From: Natronocella acetinitrilica
GTDB taxonomy: Bacteria; Pseudomonadota; Gammaproteobacteria; Nitrococcales; Aquisalimonadaceae
Reading direction: 5' to 3'
Length of the DNA: 64,000 nt
NCBI RefSeq assembly: GCF_024170285.1
Contig: NZ_JALJXV010000003.1
Coordinates: 62,001 to 126,000 of the forward strand
The position numbers were made by a program, and so were the translations under genes. Every line of letters starts with the position of its first letter. The stretch's first letter is position 1. Below are positions 35,167 to 43,645 of the stretch, piece by piece. The notes under the pieces were generated by a model. The model worked only from the letters and a program-made list of their open reading frames with translations, ran no database searches and was not told the origin of the DNA.

Positions 35167-37170
35167 ATGACGGGAATCCGACCCATTGCGCAGCGCGAGG
35201 CCAAGGTTTCGACGCGCGTCCATGACAACCCGCTGGTTGACACCATCCTGCGCAATCGCGGCGTCGAGCGCCTTGAGGAGGTCCACTACGGGCTTGCCGG
35301 CCTGCTGCCCCCCGAGCAGCTGCTCGGCATGGATCGCGCCGTGGAGGTGATTCTCAGGCACATCGATGCCGGTTCGAACATCATGATCCTTGGCGACTTC
35401 GACTGCGATGGCGCCACCGCCACGGCGACCATGGTGGAGGGACTGGAGATGCTCGGGCGGCGCCCGGAGTACTTCGTGCAACGCCGCGAGCTTGGCTACG
35501 GGCTCTCGCCGGGTGTCGTCGAGCTGATGATCGAGGAGGGGCATCGCCCGGATCTCATCATCACCGTCGACAACGGCATCAGCAGCGTCGATGGGGCGAA
35601 GGCGGTGAAGGCGCTGCCCTGGGGCTGTGATCTTGTCATCACCGACCACCACCTGCCGCCAAAGGGCGAGCTGCCGCCGGCGGACGCCATCGTCAACCCG
35701 AGTCAGGCCGGCTGCCCCTTCCCGAGCAAGGCGCTCTGTGGCTGCGGTGTCGCCTTCTACGTGATTGCCGCACTGCGCACCCGCATGCGCGAGCTCGGCC
35801 GTTTCAAGGACCGTACCGAGCCGCGGCTCTCGCGGCTGCTCGACCTGGTGGGGCTTGCCACCGTCGCCGACATGGTGCCGCTTGATCGCAACAACCGCAT
35901 CCTGGTCGCCGGCGCGCTTGAGATGATCAACGCCGGCAATGTCCGCCCGGGCATCCGGGCGCTGCTCGAGGTCGGCAAGCGGAGTATCGGCAAGATCCGC
36001 GCCGCGGACTTCGGCTTTGCCGTTGGCCCCAGACTCAATGCAGCCGGGCGTCTTGACAGCATGGTGCTTGGCATCGAGGCGCTGCTCGAGAGTGATCCGG
36101 AGCGCGCCGCCGAGCGCGCCCTTGCCCTCGATGAGACCAATCGCCGGCGCCGCGAGATCGAGGGGGAGATGATTGGTGACGCCCGCGACATCCTCGCCGA
36201 CAGGGACCCGGATGACCGGGTGATCGTTGTCTACAATCCCGATTTTCACGAGGGCGTGGTGGGGCTTGTCGCCTCGCGCCTGAAGGAGCGCTACAACCTG
36301 CCGGTCTTCGCCTTCACCGATACCAGCGCGACCCGCGAGGCGCGTGTCGTGGTGGCAAGCGAGAGCGCGAGCGAGGCCGAGCGCGCGGCGGCAAGGGCCG
36401 TGCTCGATGAGGCCGAGATCAAGGGTTCGGCGCGCTCCATCCCAGGCCTCCACCTCAAGCACTTCATGGACCGCCTGCAGGTGGAAAACCCGGGCGTGTT
36501 GCAGAAATTCGGCGGCCACGCCGGTGCGGCCGGCTGCACGCTGAAGCACAAGGACCTGGAGCGCTTCCGCGCGGCCGCACGCGAGACCGCGGAGCGCGAG
36601 ATCGACCCGAAGATCCTCGAGGGGGTGATCGAGGTCGACGCCGTGAACCCGCCGGCGGAGACCCTGACCATCGAGACTGCAAAACTGCTCGGCGCACTCG
36701 GCCCCTGGGGGCAGGGATTCGAGGAGCCGCGCTTTGCCGGTGAGTTCGAGGTGGTGGACTATCGGGTGCTGAAGGAGGTTCACCTGAAACTCCACCTGCG
36801 TCCCGCTGGCGGTGGTCGCACGCTCGAGGCGATCGCCTTCAACGTGGTCGACAAGGGGGAGCTGCCGTTTCGTGGGCGCGTGGAGCTCGTCTTCCGTCTC
36901 GACGTCAACGAGTGGAACGGCCGCGAGAGCCTCCAGCTCATGGTCGAGCACCTGCAGGACCGTGAATACCTGCTCGAGCGCGCCGCAGCCGAGCCCGTGT
37001 CCGATGAGCCGCCCGGGCCACTGGTTATCGAGGGGGTCAACCGCAAGACCGCCAAGGGCCAGGACCCGGCGGACACCAGGCCCCCAGCCGATCGCGCTGC
37101 GGGCAAGAAAGGCGCCCCGGGCGTCGCCGCGGTGGCGGTGACCACCACCAACAACAACGCGCTCTTCTAG
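35167..37170 (+). CDS. recJ: RecJ-like single-strand exonuclease
   Basis: 5'-3' single-stranded DNA exonuclease of the DHH family, 667 residues against about 577 in E. coli. Motifs: GDFDCDGATATA near 77-88 (motif I, DxDxDG), TVDNGISS near 136-143, TDHHLPP near 159-165 (DHH), then LVGLATVADMVPL, GPRLNAAGRLD and the DHHA1 motif KFGGHAGAAGC near 440-450. The C-terminal 90 residues are low-complexity and end in a short stretch of Asn. GGAGAG precedes the ATG. In RecFOR-type repair it resects 5' ends with RecQ, also encoded here, so plasmid repair or fork restart is the likely job. Confidence 0.93.
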   Translation: MTGIRPIAQREAKVSTRVHDNPLVDTILRNRGVERLEEVHYGLAGLLPPEQLLGMDRAVEVILRHIDAGSNIMILGDFDCDGATATATMVEGLEMLGRRPEYFVQRRELGYGLSPGVVELMIEEGHRPDLIITVDNGISSVDGAKAVKALPWGCDLVITDHHLPPKGELPPADAIVNPSQAGCPFPSKALCGCGVAFYVIAALRTRMRELGRFKDRTEPRLSRLLDLVGLATVADMVPLDRNNRILVAGALEMINAGNVRPGIRALLEVGKRSIGKIRAADFGFAVGPRLNAAGRLDSMVLGIEALLESDPERAAERALALDETNRRRREIEGEMIGDARDILADRDPDDRVIVVYNPDFHEGVVGLVASRLKERYNLPVFAFTDTSATREARVVVASESASEAERAAARAVLDEAEIKGSARSIPGLHLKHFMDRLQVENPGVLQKFGGHAGAAGCTLKHKDLERFRAAARETAEREIDPKILEGVIEVDAVNPPAETLTIETAKLLGALGPWGQGFEEPRFAGEFEVVDYRVLKEVHLKLHLRPAGGGRTLEAIAFNVVDKGELPFRGRVELVFRLDVNEWNGRESLQLMVEHLQDREYLLERAAAEPVSDEPPGPLVIEGVNRKTAKGQDPADTRPPADRAAGKKGAPGVAAVAVTTTNNNALF

Positions 37171-37190
37171 GCGCCAGGGAGATAAAGACA

Positions 37191-38003
37191 ATGACAGCAC
37201 TGATCGTCACTCTCACGGGCCCGAGCTGCTCGGGCAAGTCCCACGTCGCCGAGATTCTCTCCTCGCGCCATGGCTTTGGCGAGGTGACCAGCACTACCAC
37301 CCGCGACGCCCGACCCAATGAGGTCAACGGCCAGCACTACCACTTCGTGACGCCCGAGCAGTTCCAGGCGGCCGTGGACGCCGGCGAGATGCTCGAGCAC
37401 ATCGGCTTCAACGGCCAGCACTACGGCGCGACCCGCGAGGCGTTCTCGACGCAGTTTGCGCGCGGCCGGCCGGTCGCCATCGTGGTCGAGCCAAACGGCG
37501 CGGTGCAGGTCAAGCGCAACGCCGAAGCCCTTGGCTGGCAGTGCATCACCGTTTTCATCGACTGCCCGGTCGAGCTTGCCTTCCGTCGCCACGCCGAGCG
37601 CTACGCGCTGGAGCGCGCGCATGACCAGGTGAAGGCGGCCGGGAGCTGCGCGAAGCGCCTGGTGCAGGCTGCAAGCATCGAGCGCGACTGGCGCATTGCC
37701 GCCGACTACGATCATGTCTTCGGCGCCTCGCAGACGCCTGCCGATGCCGACCACATCGTCGCCCGGATTCTCGAGGCCGCAGAGCGCGTCATCGCGCAAC
37801 CCGCGGCCTCGTCCTCCGCGCACCGCCTGCGCGAGCCCCTGGCCCTCGGTCACCGCGACGCCGCCCATCTCGAGGCCCGCTTTGTCGAGGCACTGCAGGG
37901 GCTTCGTGGTGATGACCACCACGCCCATGCCAGGGCGCTGCTCGCCGTTGCCGAACCGGTGCTCGCCGAGCGCCTCGCCGCCCACTACTCGACGGCGATC
38001 TGA
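37191..38003 (+). CDS. gmk: guanylate kinase-like protein with C-terminal extension
   Basis: GMP/dGMP kinase family. P-loop GPSCSGKSH near 10-18, STTTRDARPNEVNGQHYHFV near 35-54 (GMP-binding Arg and Tyr) and GEMLEHIGFNGQHYGATREA near 69-88 are all present. The family is 200-210 residues, but this protein has 270, with an extra helical C-terminal part (ALGHRDAAHLEARFVEAL). Starts after GGAGATAAAGACA, 20 bp behind recJ, probably in the same operon. With tmk it points to nucleotide supply for plasmid replication. Confidence 0.85.
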   Translation: MTALIVTLTGPSCSGKSHVAEILSSRHGFGEVTSTTTRDARPNEVNGQHYHFVTPEQFQAAVDAGEMLEHIGFNGQHYGATREAFSTQFARGRPVAIVVEPNGAVQVKRNAEALGWQCITVFIDCPVELAFRRHAERYALERAHDQVKAAGSCAKRLVQAASIERDWRIAADYDHVFGASQTPADADHIVARILEAAERVIAQPAASSSAHRLREPLALGHRDAAHLEARFVEALQGLRGDDHHAHARALLAVAEPVLAERLAAHYSTAI

Positions 38004-38065
38004 TTTCCGCTAGACTCTTCGCCCGGGCGCAATGGTGCGCCCGGATCATCCTGGACCAGACAACT

Positions 38066-38557
38066 ATGGCAGCACTGCATCTGATCGACATCGAGGCGAG
38101 CAGCCTCTCCGATCGCTCCTACCCCATCGAGGTCGGCTACCAGATCGACGGCGAGGCGCCAGTCGCCTGCCTGGTCAACCCGGAGCTCTGCGAGGACTGG
38201 GACGACTGGGATGCGCAGAGTGAGCAGATCCACGGCATCCCGCGCGAGCGCCTGGCGCGCGAGGGCCGCGATCCATTGCTCGTTGCCCGCGCGCTAAACC
38301 GTGCGCTTTCCGGGCTCACCGTCTACAGCGACGCCCGGGACTATGACCACTTCTGGCTGGAGCGGCTCTTCGAGCAGACGCCCTACACCATGGACTTCGA
38401 GGTGGGCTGCCTGCGGCAGTACATCAAGCGGGCCGGGGGAGCGCAGGCGCTCGCCCTCTTCGAGGCCATGGAGGCCGGCGATGACAGGCGCCACCGCGCC
38501 GCCGAGGACGTGATCGACATTCGCGCACTCACCCGCGCCGTGCTCGCCGGGGAATAA
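38066..38557 (+). CDS. DEDD-family 3'-5' exonuclease (RNase T/DnaQ-like)
   Basis: A 163-residue exonuclease. Motif I LHLIDIEASSL near 4-14 carries the Asp-Glu pair; motif II (VYSDARDYDHFWL near 92-104) supplies the middle Asp; motif III HRAAEDVIDIRAL near 143-155 is of the H-x4-D (DEDDh) type. The 'DIEAS' form is typical of small plasmid/phage exonucleases that act on DNA or RNA ends. Only a weak ribosome site is visible before the ATG. The neighbouring genes are RecJ and guanylate kinase. Confidence 0.72.
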   Translation: MAALHLIDIEASSLSDRSYPIEVGYQIDGEAPVACLVNPELCEDWDDWDAQSEQIHGIPRERLAREGRDPLLVARALNRALSGLTVYSDARDYDHFWLERLFEQTPYTMDFEVGCLRQYIKRAGGAQALALFEAMEAGDDRRHRAAEDVIDIRALTRAVLAGE

Positions 38558-38617
38558 ACCCGGGCGCCCGTCCCGCTGCCCGTGATAAAATAAACATTAA
38601 AATAATAAGAAGGGGCG

Positions 38618-39388
38618 ATGGACATGCTCACGGACTGGCGGGAGGCGCTCGAGCAGACACTCGATTGCCTGGGAGATGTGATCGAGCCGGGCCGGCCTGG
38701 CTCGACGCGGCGGATCGTGCTGATCGGCAGCATGGCGATGGCCGCACACGGCCTGCCGGAGGTACCCGGCGACGTGGATCTCTTCATCCCCGGTATCGAG
38801 GGGCCGAGGGCGGCGGCGCTCGCCGAGCGGCTTCGCCGCGCCCTCAACGCCGCAGGGCGCCGTGACATCGATTTCGACCTCGCCCCCGATGACTACTGCT
38901 ACGGCCCGCTTCGGGTGCCGGATGCCGGCAGTGAGCCAGGCAGCATGCTGGTCGCCGCCATCCACCGCGGTGGCGAGGCGCTCGAGGTCCGCGCTCCCGC
39001 CCTGCCAACCCTGCTCTGCCGGCTCCTGGTGCTCCTGCGCGACAAGGATCATGCGCGCATCGAGCGCCTGAGCGCGGTGGTCGGGCTCGATGCGCTGATC
39101 GAGCGCTACAATGCCATCGCCGCGGCCAACCCCCCCGAGGCGGTCGGCTTCTACACGCCGGACTTCATCGCCGAGAGCCTGCTGGTCTATGCCAGCGACG
39201 AGGCGGCCTATCGTGCCGGTCTCAAGACCTGGATGGGCGCGCTCGCGCTCGATCCGGTCAGCATGATCGAGGTGGCCGCGGCCTTCGACACCATCCCGGC
39301 GGAGACCATGGACTGGTCGGTGGACGCGGCGCAGCCACAGCAAGAAAACCGCGCAGGCGCCGGAGGCCCCGGGGGACCTGACTTCTGA
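38618..39388 (+). CDS. nucleotidyltransferase-fold protein
   Basis: A 256-residue protein with the DNA polymerase beta-type nucleotidyltransferase start: IVLIGSMAMAAHGL near 33-46 followed by GDVDLFIPG near 51-59, giving the GS...DxD pattern. Later a distal acidic pair is less obvious. Candidates are adenylyltransferases, MNT-type antitoxins and AbiEii-like toxins; no HEPN or AbiEi partner is adjacent. The last 60 residues have no clear motif and end in a Gly-rich tail. AGAAGGGG precedes the ATG, in an A+T-rich island. Stand-alone function unknown. Confidence 0.6.
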   Translation: MDMLTDWREALEQTLDCLGDVIEPGRPGSTRRIVLIGSMAMAAHGLPEVPGDVDLFIPGIEGPRAAALAERLRRALNAAGRRDIDFDLAPDDYCYGPLRVPDAGSEPGSMLVAAIHRGGEALEVRAPALPTLLCRLLVLLRDKDHARIERLSAVVGLDALIERYNAIAAANPPEAVGFYTPDFIAESLLVYASDEAAYRAGLKTWMGALALDPVSMIEVAAAFDTIPAETMDWSVDAAQPQQENRAGAGGPGGPDF

Positions 39389-39423
39389 TAACGGGTCGGC
39401 GCGAGCGCGCCGGCCTGTTATCA
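39384..39423. terminator. bidirectional inverted repeat between converging genes
   Basis: CTGATAAC...GTTATCAG arms with an inner CGGCGCG/CGCGCCG stem; nearly perfect over 18 bp. Both stop codons lie in the arms. There is no long T run, but the stem is strong. Confidence 0.6.
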
Positions 39424-40056
39424 GGCAGCGCCCGCGCGCTCGGCCGTGCGGCCGCGACGCGCCGACCAGGCAAAGCCGAGGGCCTCGAGCGCCTGGCAGC
39501 GCTCCGGGCTGAGGAGCCCCTTGCTGCGCGCCGTGCGCTGCGCACTCACCCAGATACCAAGCGAGGGGTTTGTCTTTCTCGGCACGTTGCAGTGGCCGTG
39601 CTTTTGGCGATAGACTTCGAGCTCACGGAGCTTGCGCGCCCAGCGCCTGTCGAGGCGCTGCTGCGGGTTCCAGTCGACGCCAAGGCGCTCGAGCAGCACC
39701 CGGCGGCCATCGCGCAGCACGCCCTGTCGGTACATCACGCGCTGCGCGGAGAGCCAGGGCCCCAGGCCCCGGACCAGCTGCGAGATGTTGGGATTCCCAT
39801 GGGTCGCCACATGGGCGCGCAGCTCAAGGTAGCGCCGCTCCCACTTCTCCCACTGCGCACCGTGCGCACTCCAGTCGACACCGAGCGCCTCGAGCGCCGC
39901 CGTGGTCTCGGCATCGAGCGTACCGGCGGCCTTTCTCGCGCGCTGCTCGGCGAGCCAGCGACGCAGGCGCTTCGCGTCGGCATCATCGGGCCAGACGTAA
40001 CTGTGTCCATTCGCCGCGTGGTGGCGGCGCAGGGAATCGAGCATATCCATGTGCAT
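39421..40056 (-). CDS. helicase-associated (HA) repeat protein
   Basis: The 211-residue protein carries about three copies of the helicase-associated domain, with the signature W...L.... HGh..VP....L..Wv..QR....L...R...L..lG..W. Clear instances are KRLRRWLAEQRARKAAGTLD near 29-48, GPWLSAQRVMYRQGVL near 98-113, and KHGHCNVPRKTNPSLGIWVS near 153-172. The domain is usually attached to helicases and is thought to bind nucleic acid; here it stands alone. AGGAAGG precedes the ATG and the region before it is A+T-rich. Confidence 0.72.
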   Translation of the reverse strand: MHMDMLDSLRRHHAANGHSYVWPDDADAKRLRRWLAEQRARKAAGTLDAETTAALEALGVDWSAHGAQWEKWERRYLELRAHVATHGNPNISQLVRGLGPWLSAQRVMYRQGVLRDGRRVLLERLGVDWNPQQRLDRRWARKLRELEVYRQKHGHCNVPRKTNPSLGIWVSAQRTARSKGLLSPERCQALEALGFAWSARRGRTAERAGAA

Positions 40057-40185
40057 GATCCTTCCTGACGGATTCTTATTATTTTAAATAGTATAAAACA
40101 TTCCCTGGCAAAAAGGGAAGATTGAAGGCATGATTGCCCGGGCGCGCCGCCCCGGGGCGGGCGGCGGCGCGTCAACGGGCCCTGC

Positions 40186-42048
40186 TCAGGCGCTGAGCGA
40201 GAGGGTGTCAGGCAGCGGATTGGCCGTGTACTGCCAGCGGTGGCTATCGAGGGCGCTTGTCCGTGCCCGGGCGAGTGACTTCTCCCATTCGACCTGGTAG
40301 CGCTCCCGTGCGCGCCCGGTGACGGGCAGGATGCCGGCGGCGCAGAGGCGCCCGTCGATAATGTCGAGTGTTGCGACAAGCCGCGGCGGGCGTAGCCACT
40401 CCGGAGAGCTCTTGGCGACGTGATCAAGCGCGTTCCTGTAGATGAACTCGGCGAGCGCCGGGAGATCGAGTCGGCCGGGGGTGCGCCTGTGCTCATCGGC
40501 AAGCACACGGGTTGCGAAGTTCGCGATCCGCGTCTCCTTGCTGTCCTTCGCGAAGGCGGCCAGCGCCTCGCTGTGGCGCTCACGAAGCGCCCCATAGTCA
40601 TACTCGGCGTAGAGTGCGGCGAGCGCATCAGTGAGCGGTGGCTCCTCGCCTGGCTGGTCGAGCAGCCACTCGCCATCGCGCTCGGCGACAATGGCGCTGT
40701 CGACGGCGTCCTGGATCAGGGCACTGATCGACGGGTCCAGGGTCTCGTGGCCGGCCTTCACCAGCGCGGTCTCGATTAGCTCCGGGAGCTCCTCGGCGGT
40801 GTTGCCGTCAAGGGCGCTGCGCGAGGAGAACTCGAGGCTTGCGCGGAAGATGAACTCCACCACGCGGTGGAAGTTCATGGCCGGGCCAAAGCGGTTCGCC
40901 TCGCGCTGCGTGACACTGAGCGCGAAGCCATGGCGGGAGTCGCTGTCGCGAAGCGCGCTCAGCGCATCGGCATGATAGGCGAGGTAGTCCTGGTAGCGCA
41001 TCGCCGAGAAGACCCGCGAGCGCTCGGAGGCCTTGCGCAGTGCGCCGGTGTAGTCGCGCACCAGGGCATCCCCGGGCAGCGGCTCGCCGGCGCGGGGCGC
41101 ACGCGCGGCACTCGCCATGGCGGCCGCCTTGGCCGGGTCAAAGCCGTGATCGCGGCCAATGGCGTGGATGGCCTCGAGCGTGATGGGGCGACCCTTGTTC
41201 AGCTCCCAGTGCGGCCGAATGCCTGCATCCGGCGCGATGCTCGGGAAGTAGTAGAGCCGCGAGCGGTTCTTGCACTGCGTGTCGACCTCCACCGCGGCTG
41301 CCAGGCAGTCGAAGGCCTGGCGCCAGTCGTCGGCACTGATCGGCGCCTCGGGGCGCAGCAGCATGCGGAACTTGTGGGGCGTGGCCTGGGAGTAGCTGTG
41401 CGTTGAGTGCACGATGTAGTCGAAGTCCGCGAACACCTCGCGGGCGACATCGATCGCACCCGGCTTGTCCAGGTCGAGCACGATCATGGTGATCGCCTCG
41501 ACATTCTCGTCATTGCGGTACTGCGGCTCGTCGGTGCGCTCGATGACCTCGCGCAGCGTCTCGAAGACGGCGCGATCGGTGACGTCGAGTGTTGTGGCGA
41601 CCGGGCCCACCAGGCGGCGGGCGTTTTCTGCCAGGCTCATGTGCCCCTGCATCTGATCGGCCGCGTAGGTGCGGCGGATGACGTCGGCGACCTGGCGCTC
41701 GAAGTACTCCTTGGGGTGGGTCTGGAGCAGCTCCCTGATCGCCTCGATGACCTTCGGGGCCCCCCGCTTCTCGCGCACCACGTGGCCGAGTGCGAAGCGC
41801 AGGTTGCTCGCCTTGGCGCGCGCGGCGTTGGGTGTCAGCCGGGTGCGCTGCCATGCCGAGGGGTCCTTGAGGATCGCAGGCACATAGGCCCGCCCGTCCT
41901 TGTTGGCCGACACCTCGTGCTTTGAGAACCACTGGATGAGATCGTCCCACGCGTAGCCGTCAGGGTTCGCGTCGGCGGCAAGCATGTCCGTATCCAGGCG
42001 GTTGGCAATTTCAAGCAGCCGAATGGGCGCGGCAGTGTACTCTGGCAT
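40186..42048 (-). CDS. archaeo-eukaryotic-type primase (PrimPol-like)
   Basis: A 620-residue protein whose part from about 185 to 285 reads like the AEP catalytic core: IVLDLDKPG near 192-200 (motif I, two Asp), THSYSQATPHKFRMLL near 221-236 (motif II, His and basic residues), and SRLYYFPSIAPDAG near 269-282. The N- and C-terminal parts have no clear motif. Such primases appear in plasmid and phage replication modules. The ATG at 42048 is preferred because GGAGGA stands 7 bases upstream; the earlier ATG at 42063 overlaps this ribosome site. A -10-like TATACT lies just before. If correct, the plasmid has its own priming enzyme beside DnaB. Confidence 0.65.
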   Translation of the reverse strand: MPEYTAAPIRLLEIANRLDTDMLAADANPDGYAWDDLIQWFSKHEVSANKDGRAYVPAILKDPSAWQRTRLTPNAARAKASNLRFALGHVVREKRGAPKVIEAIRELLQTHPKEYFERQVADVIRRTYAADQMQGHMSLAENARRLVGPVATTLDVTDRAVFETLREVIERTDEPQYRNDENVEAITMIVLDLDKPGAIDVAREVFADFDYIVHSTHSYSQATPHKFRMLLRPEAPISADDWRQAFDCLAAAVEVDTQCKNRSRLYYFPSIAPDAGIRPHWELNKGRPITLEAIHAIGRDHGFDPAKAAAMASAARAPRAGEPLPGDALVRDYTGALRKASERSRVFSAMRYQDYLAYHADALSALRDSDSRHGFALSVTQREANRFGPAMNFHRVVEFIFRASLEFSSRSALDGNTAEELPELIETALVKAGHETLDPSISALIQDAVDSAIVAERDGEWLLDQPGEEPPLTDALAALYAEYDYGALRERHSEALAAFAKDSKETRIANFATRVLADEHRRTPGRLDLPALAEFIYRNALDHVAKSSPEWLRPPRLVATLDIIDGRLCAAGILPVTGRARERYQVEWEKSLARARTSALDSHRWQYTANPLPDTLSLSA

Positions 42049-42111
42049 CGATTGTTCCTCCATGGCCCCAGTATACCAATTCCTTATTTAGTTTCGTAAA
42101 AATATTTACCG

Positions 42112-42438
42112 CTAGCGGACTGGCGGCAACCTTGGGTGACGTCGCCGGGAGGCGATCGGCAGCGTGGCCCGCAGGTGCGCGGCAGCAACGGCAAGGCGCT
42201 CGCGCTCGAGCGGAGCGATGCCGGCGGCGAGACGCAGCATGCAGGCGGGTGGCGCACCGTCGCGGGCGTTGAAAAGGTGGGTCAGTAGCCGCAGGCGCGC
42301 GCGAGCGGCCTCGGCACCCTCCCCGGCTGGCTGCACGCAGGCCAGTGCCAGCAGCCGCTGGTCGGCAAGCGGCCAGCGCCGAAGCGGCGTCGCCTGGTTG
42401 ATGTGTCCAATGACCCTGTCGATCGCCGCGATCCGCAT
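42112..42438 (-). CDS. small hypothetical protein, 108 residues
   Basis: Helical, Arg/Ala/Leu-rich protein without a recognised domain. The ATG at 42438 is set by GGAG 7 bases upstream. It is divergent from the RseP-like gene and shares with it an A+T-rich promoter island. The opposite strand is also open, so the gene is less certain than its neighbours. Confidence 0.45.
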   Translation of the reverse strand: MRIAAIDRVIGHINQATPLRRWPLADQRLLALACVQPAGEGAEAARARLRLLTHLFNARDGAPPACMLRLAAGIAPLERERLAVAAAHLRATLPIASRRRHPRLPPVR

Positions 42439-42450
42439 GTCCACTCCGCG

Positions 42451-42479
42451 TTGACTTTTTTAATAATACTCCGTATATT
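42451..42479 (+). promoter_or_regulatory. sigma-70-type promoter of the RseP-like gene
   Basis: TTGACT (42451-42456), 17-bp spacer, TATATT (42474-42479). The start of the RseP-like gene follows at 42512. Confidence 0.7.
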
Positions 42480-42511
42480 AAATGAACACAACCGGCCGGA
42501 GGCAGTCAGCA

Positions 42512-43636
42512 ATGGGCGAGGCCCTAGTCAGCGTGGTGGTTGGCGTCACGGTGTTCGTGGTGGCGCTGAACCTGCTTGTCGTGCTCCATGAGCTTGGCCA
42601 CTTTGCGGCCGCCCGGGCCTTTGGCGTGCGCGTGCTCGCCTTCCGGGTCTGCTTCGGCCGCGCGCTGATTGGCTTTCGCGACCGCCACGGCACACACTTC
42701 GGCCTCGGCTGGCTGCCGCTTGGCGGCTTCATCCAGATGGCCCGTGACCCCGAGCGGCTGAGCGAGCAGGAGGCCGCAAGGCAGGGGAGCGACATCCCGC
42801 TCGCCGAGACCTTTGATGGCATCGCCGCCTGGAAGCGCATCGTGATTGCACTGGCAGGCCCGGCCGCCAACGGGCTCATCGCCGTCGCGCTTTTCTTCGC
42901 CGTGGAAGTCCAGGATGTGGTCTTCGTGCCGGCGATCATCGGCGAGGTCGAGGTCGGTGGGCCCGGCGCGGCGGCGGGGCTCTCTCCGGGCCAGCAGGTC
43001 ACCCACGTCAACGGCCACCCGGTGGTCCACTGGGGCCATGTCGCCGAGCGGGTCGTGCGGGACATTCGCGGCGGCAGTGTCGAGCTTGCCCTGGTCGATG
43101 GCGGCGGTGCGCGCACGACCGCGCGCCTCGGTGGCGAGAGCTATGGGGTGGCGCGTGACTCGCGCTGGATCTTCGCCGATGGCGGCTTCCGCCCGGCTGC
43201 GGTCGACACGATTCCACTGGAGCGCCTGGTGATCCGGGAGCCGGGCGCGATCGAGGCGCTCTCAGCAGCCATCACGCGCACACGCGATGCCAGCGCCCTG
43301 GTGTTCTCCGTGCTGGTCTCGCTCGTCAGTGCCGACATCCCGACCAGCGCCGTCGCCTCGCCGGTCGGCGTCGCGGAGATCTCCCTTGAGGTGCTCACCA
43401 TGGGCTGGATGCCCTATGTCGCGTTCATCGCGATCTTCAGCGTCAACCTCATGGTCTTCAACCTGCTGCCAATCCCCGGGCTTGACGGTGGGCACGTGGT
43501 GATTGCCGCCGCGGAGAGTGCGGCGCGCAGGCGCCTTCGCCCGCGCACCGAATCTCTCGTGATCGGCAGTGGCTTCGTACTTCTTATTGGCGTCGCGGTG
43601 CTCGCGATCGCCCAGGACATCTGGTTCCTCATCTAG
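42512..43636 (+). CDS. rseP: RseP-like site-2 intramembrane zinc protease
   Basis: Intramembrane metalloprotease of the S2P family, 374 residues (E. coli RseP: 450). The catalytic HELGH is at 26-30 in the first membrane span, the LDGG metal ligand near 325 in a span with NLLPIPGLDGG, and one PDZ domain lies between (about 140-210; GPGAAAGLSPGQQVTHVNG), where RseP has two. It is thought to cut single-span membrane proteins inside the bilayer, often anti-sigma factors. Start ATG at 42512 follows GGAGG. An element with two sigma factors makes this a natural control protease, but no anti-sigma factor is visible in the window. Alternatively it removes signal-peptide remnants or the tail-anchored coiled-coil protein. 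Confidence 0.9.
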   Translation: MGEALVSVVVGVTVFVVALNLLVVLHELGHFAAARAFGVRVLAFRVCFGRALIGFRDRHGTHFGLGWLPLGGFIQMARDPERLSEQEAARQGSDIPLAETFDGIAAWKRIVIALAGPAANGLIAVALFFAVEVQDVVFVPAIIGEVEVGGPGAAAGLSPGQQVTHVNGHPVVHWGHVAERVVRDIRGGSVELALVDGGGARTTARLGGESYGVARDSRWIFADGGFRPAAVDTIPLERLVIREPGAIEALSAAITRTRDASALVFSVLVSLVSADIPTSAVASPVGVAEISLEVLTMGWMPYVAFIAIFSVNLMVFNLLPIPGLDGGHVVIAAAESAARRRLRPRTESLVIGSGFVLLIGVAVLAIAQDIWFLI

Positions 43637-43645
43637 GAGATTGGC

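Noticed and set aside
35137-37200. A 687-codon frame opposite recJ
   Set aside because: Same cause: antisense shadow of a clearly identified gene.
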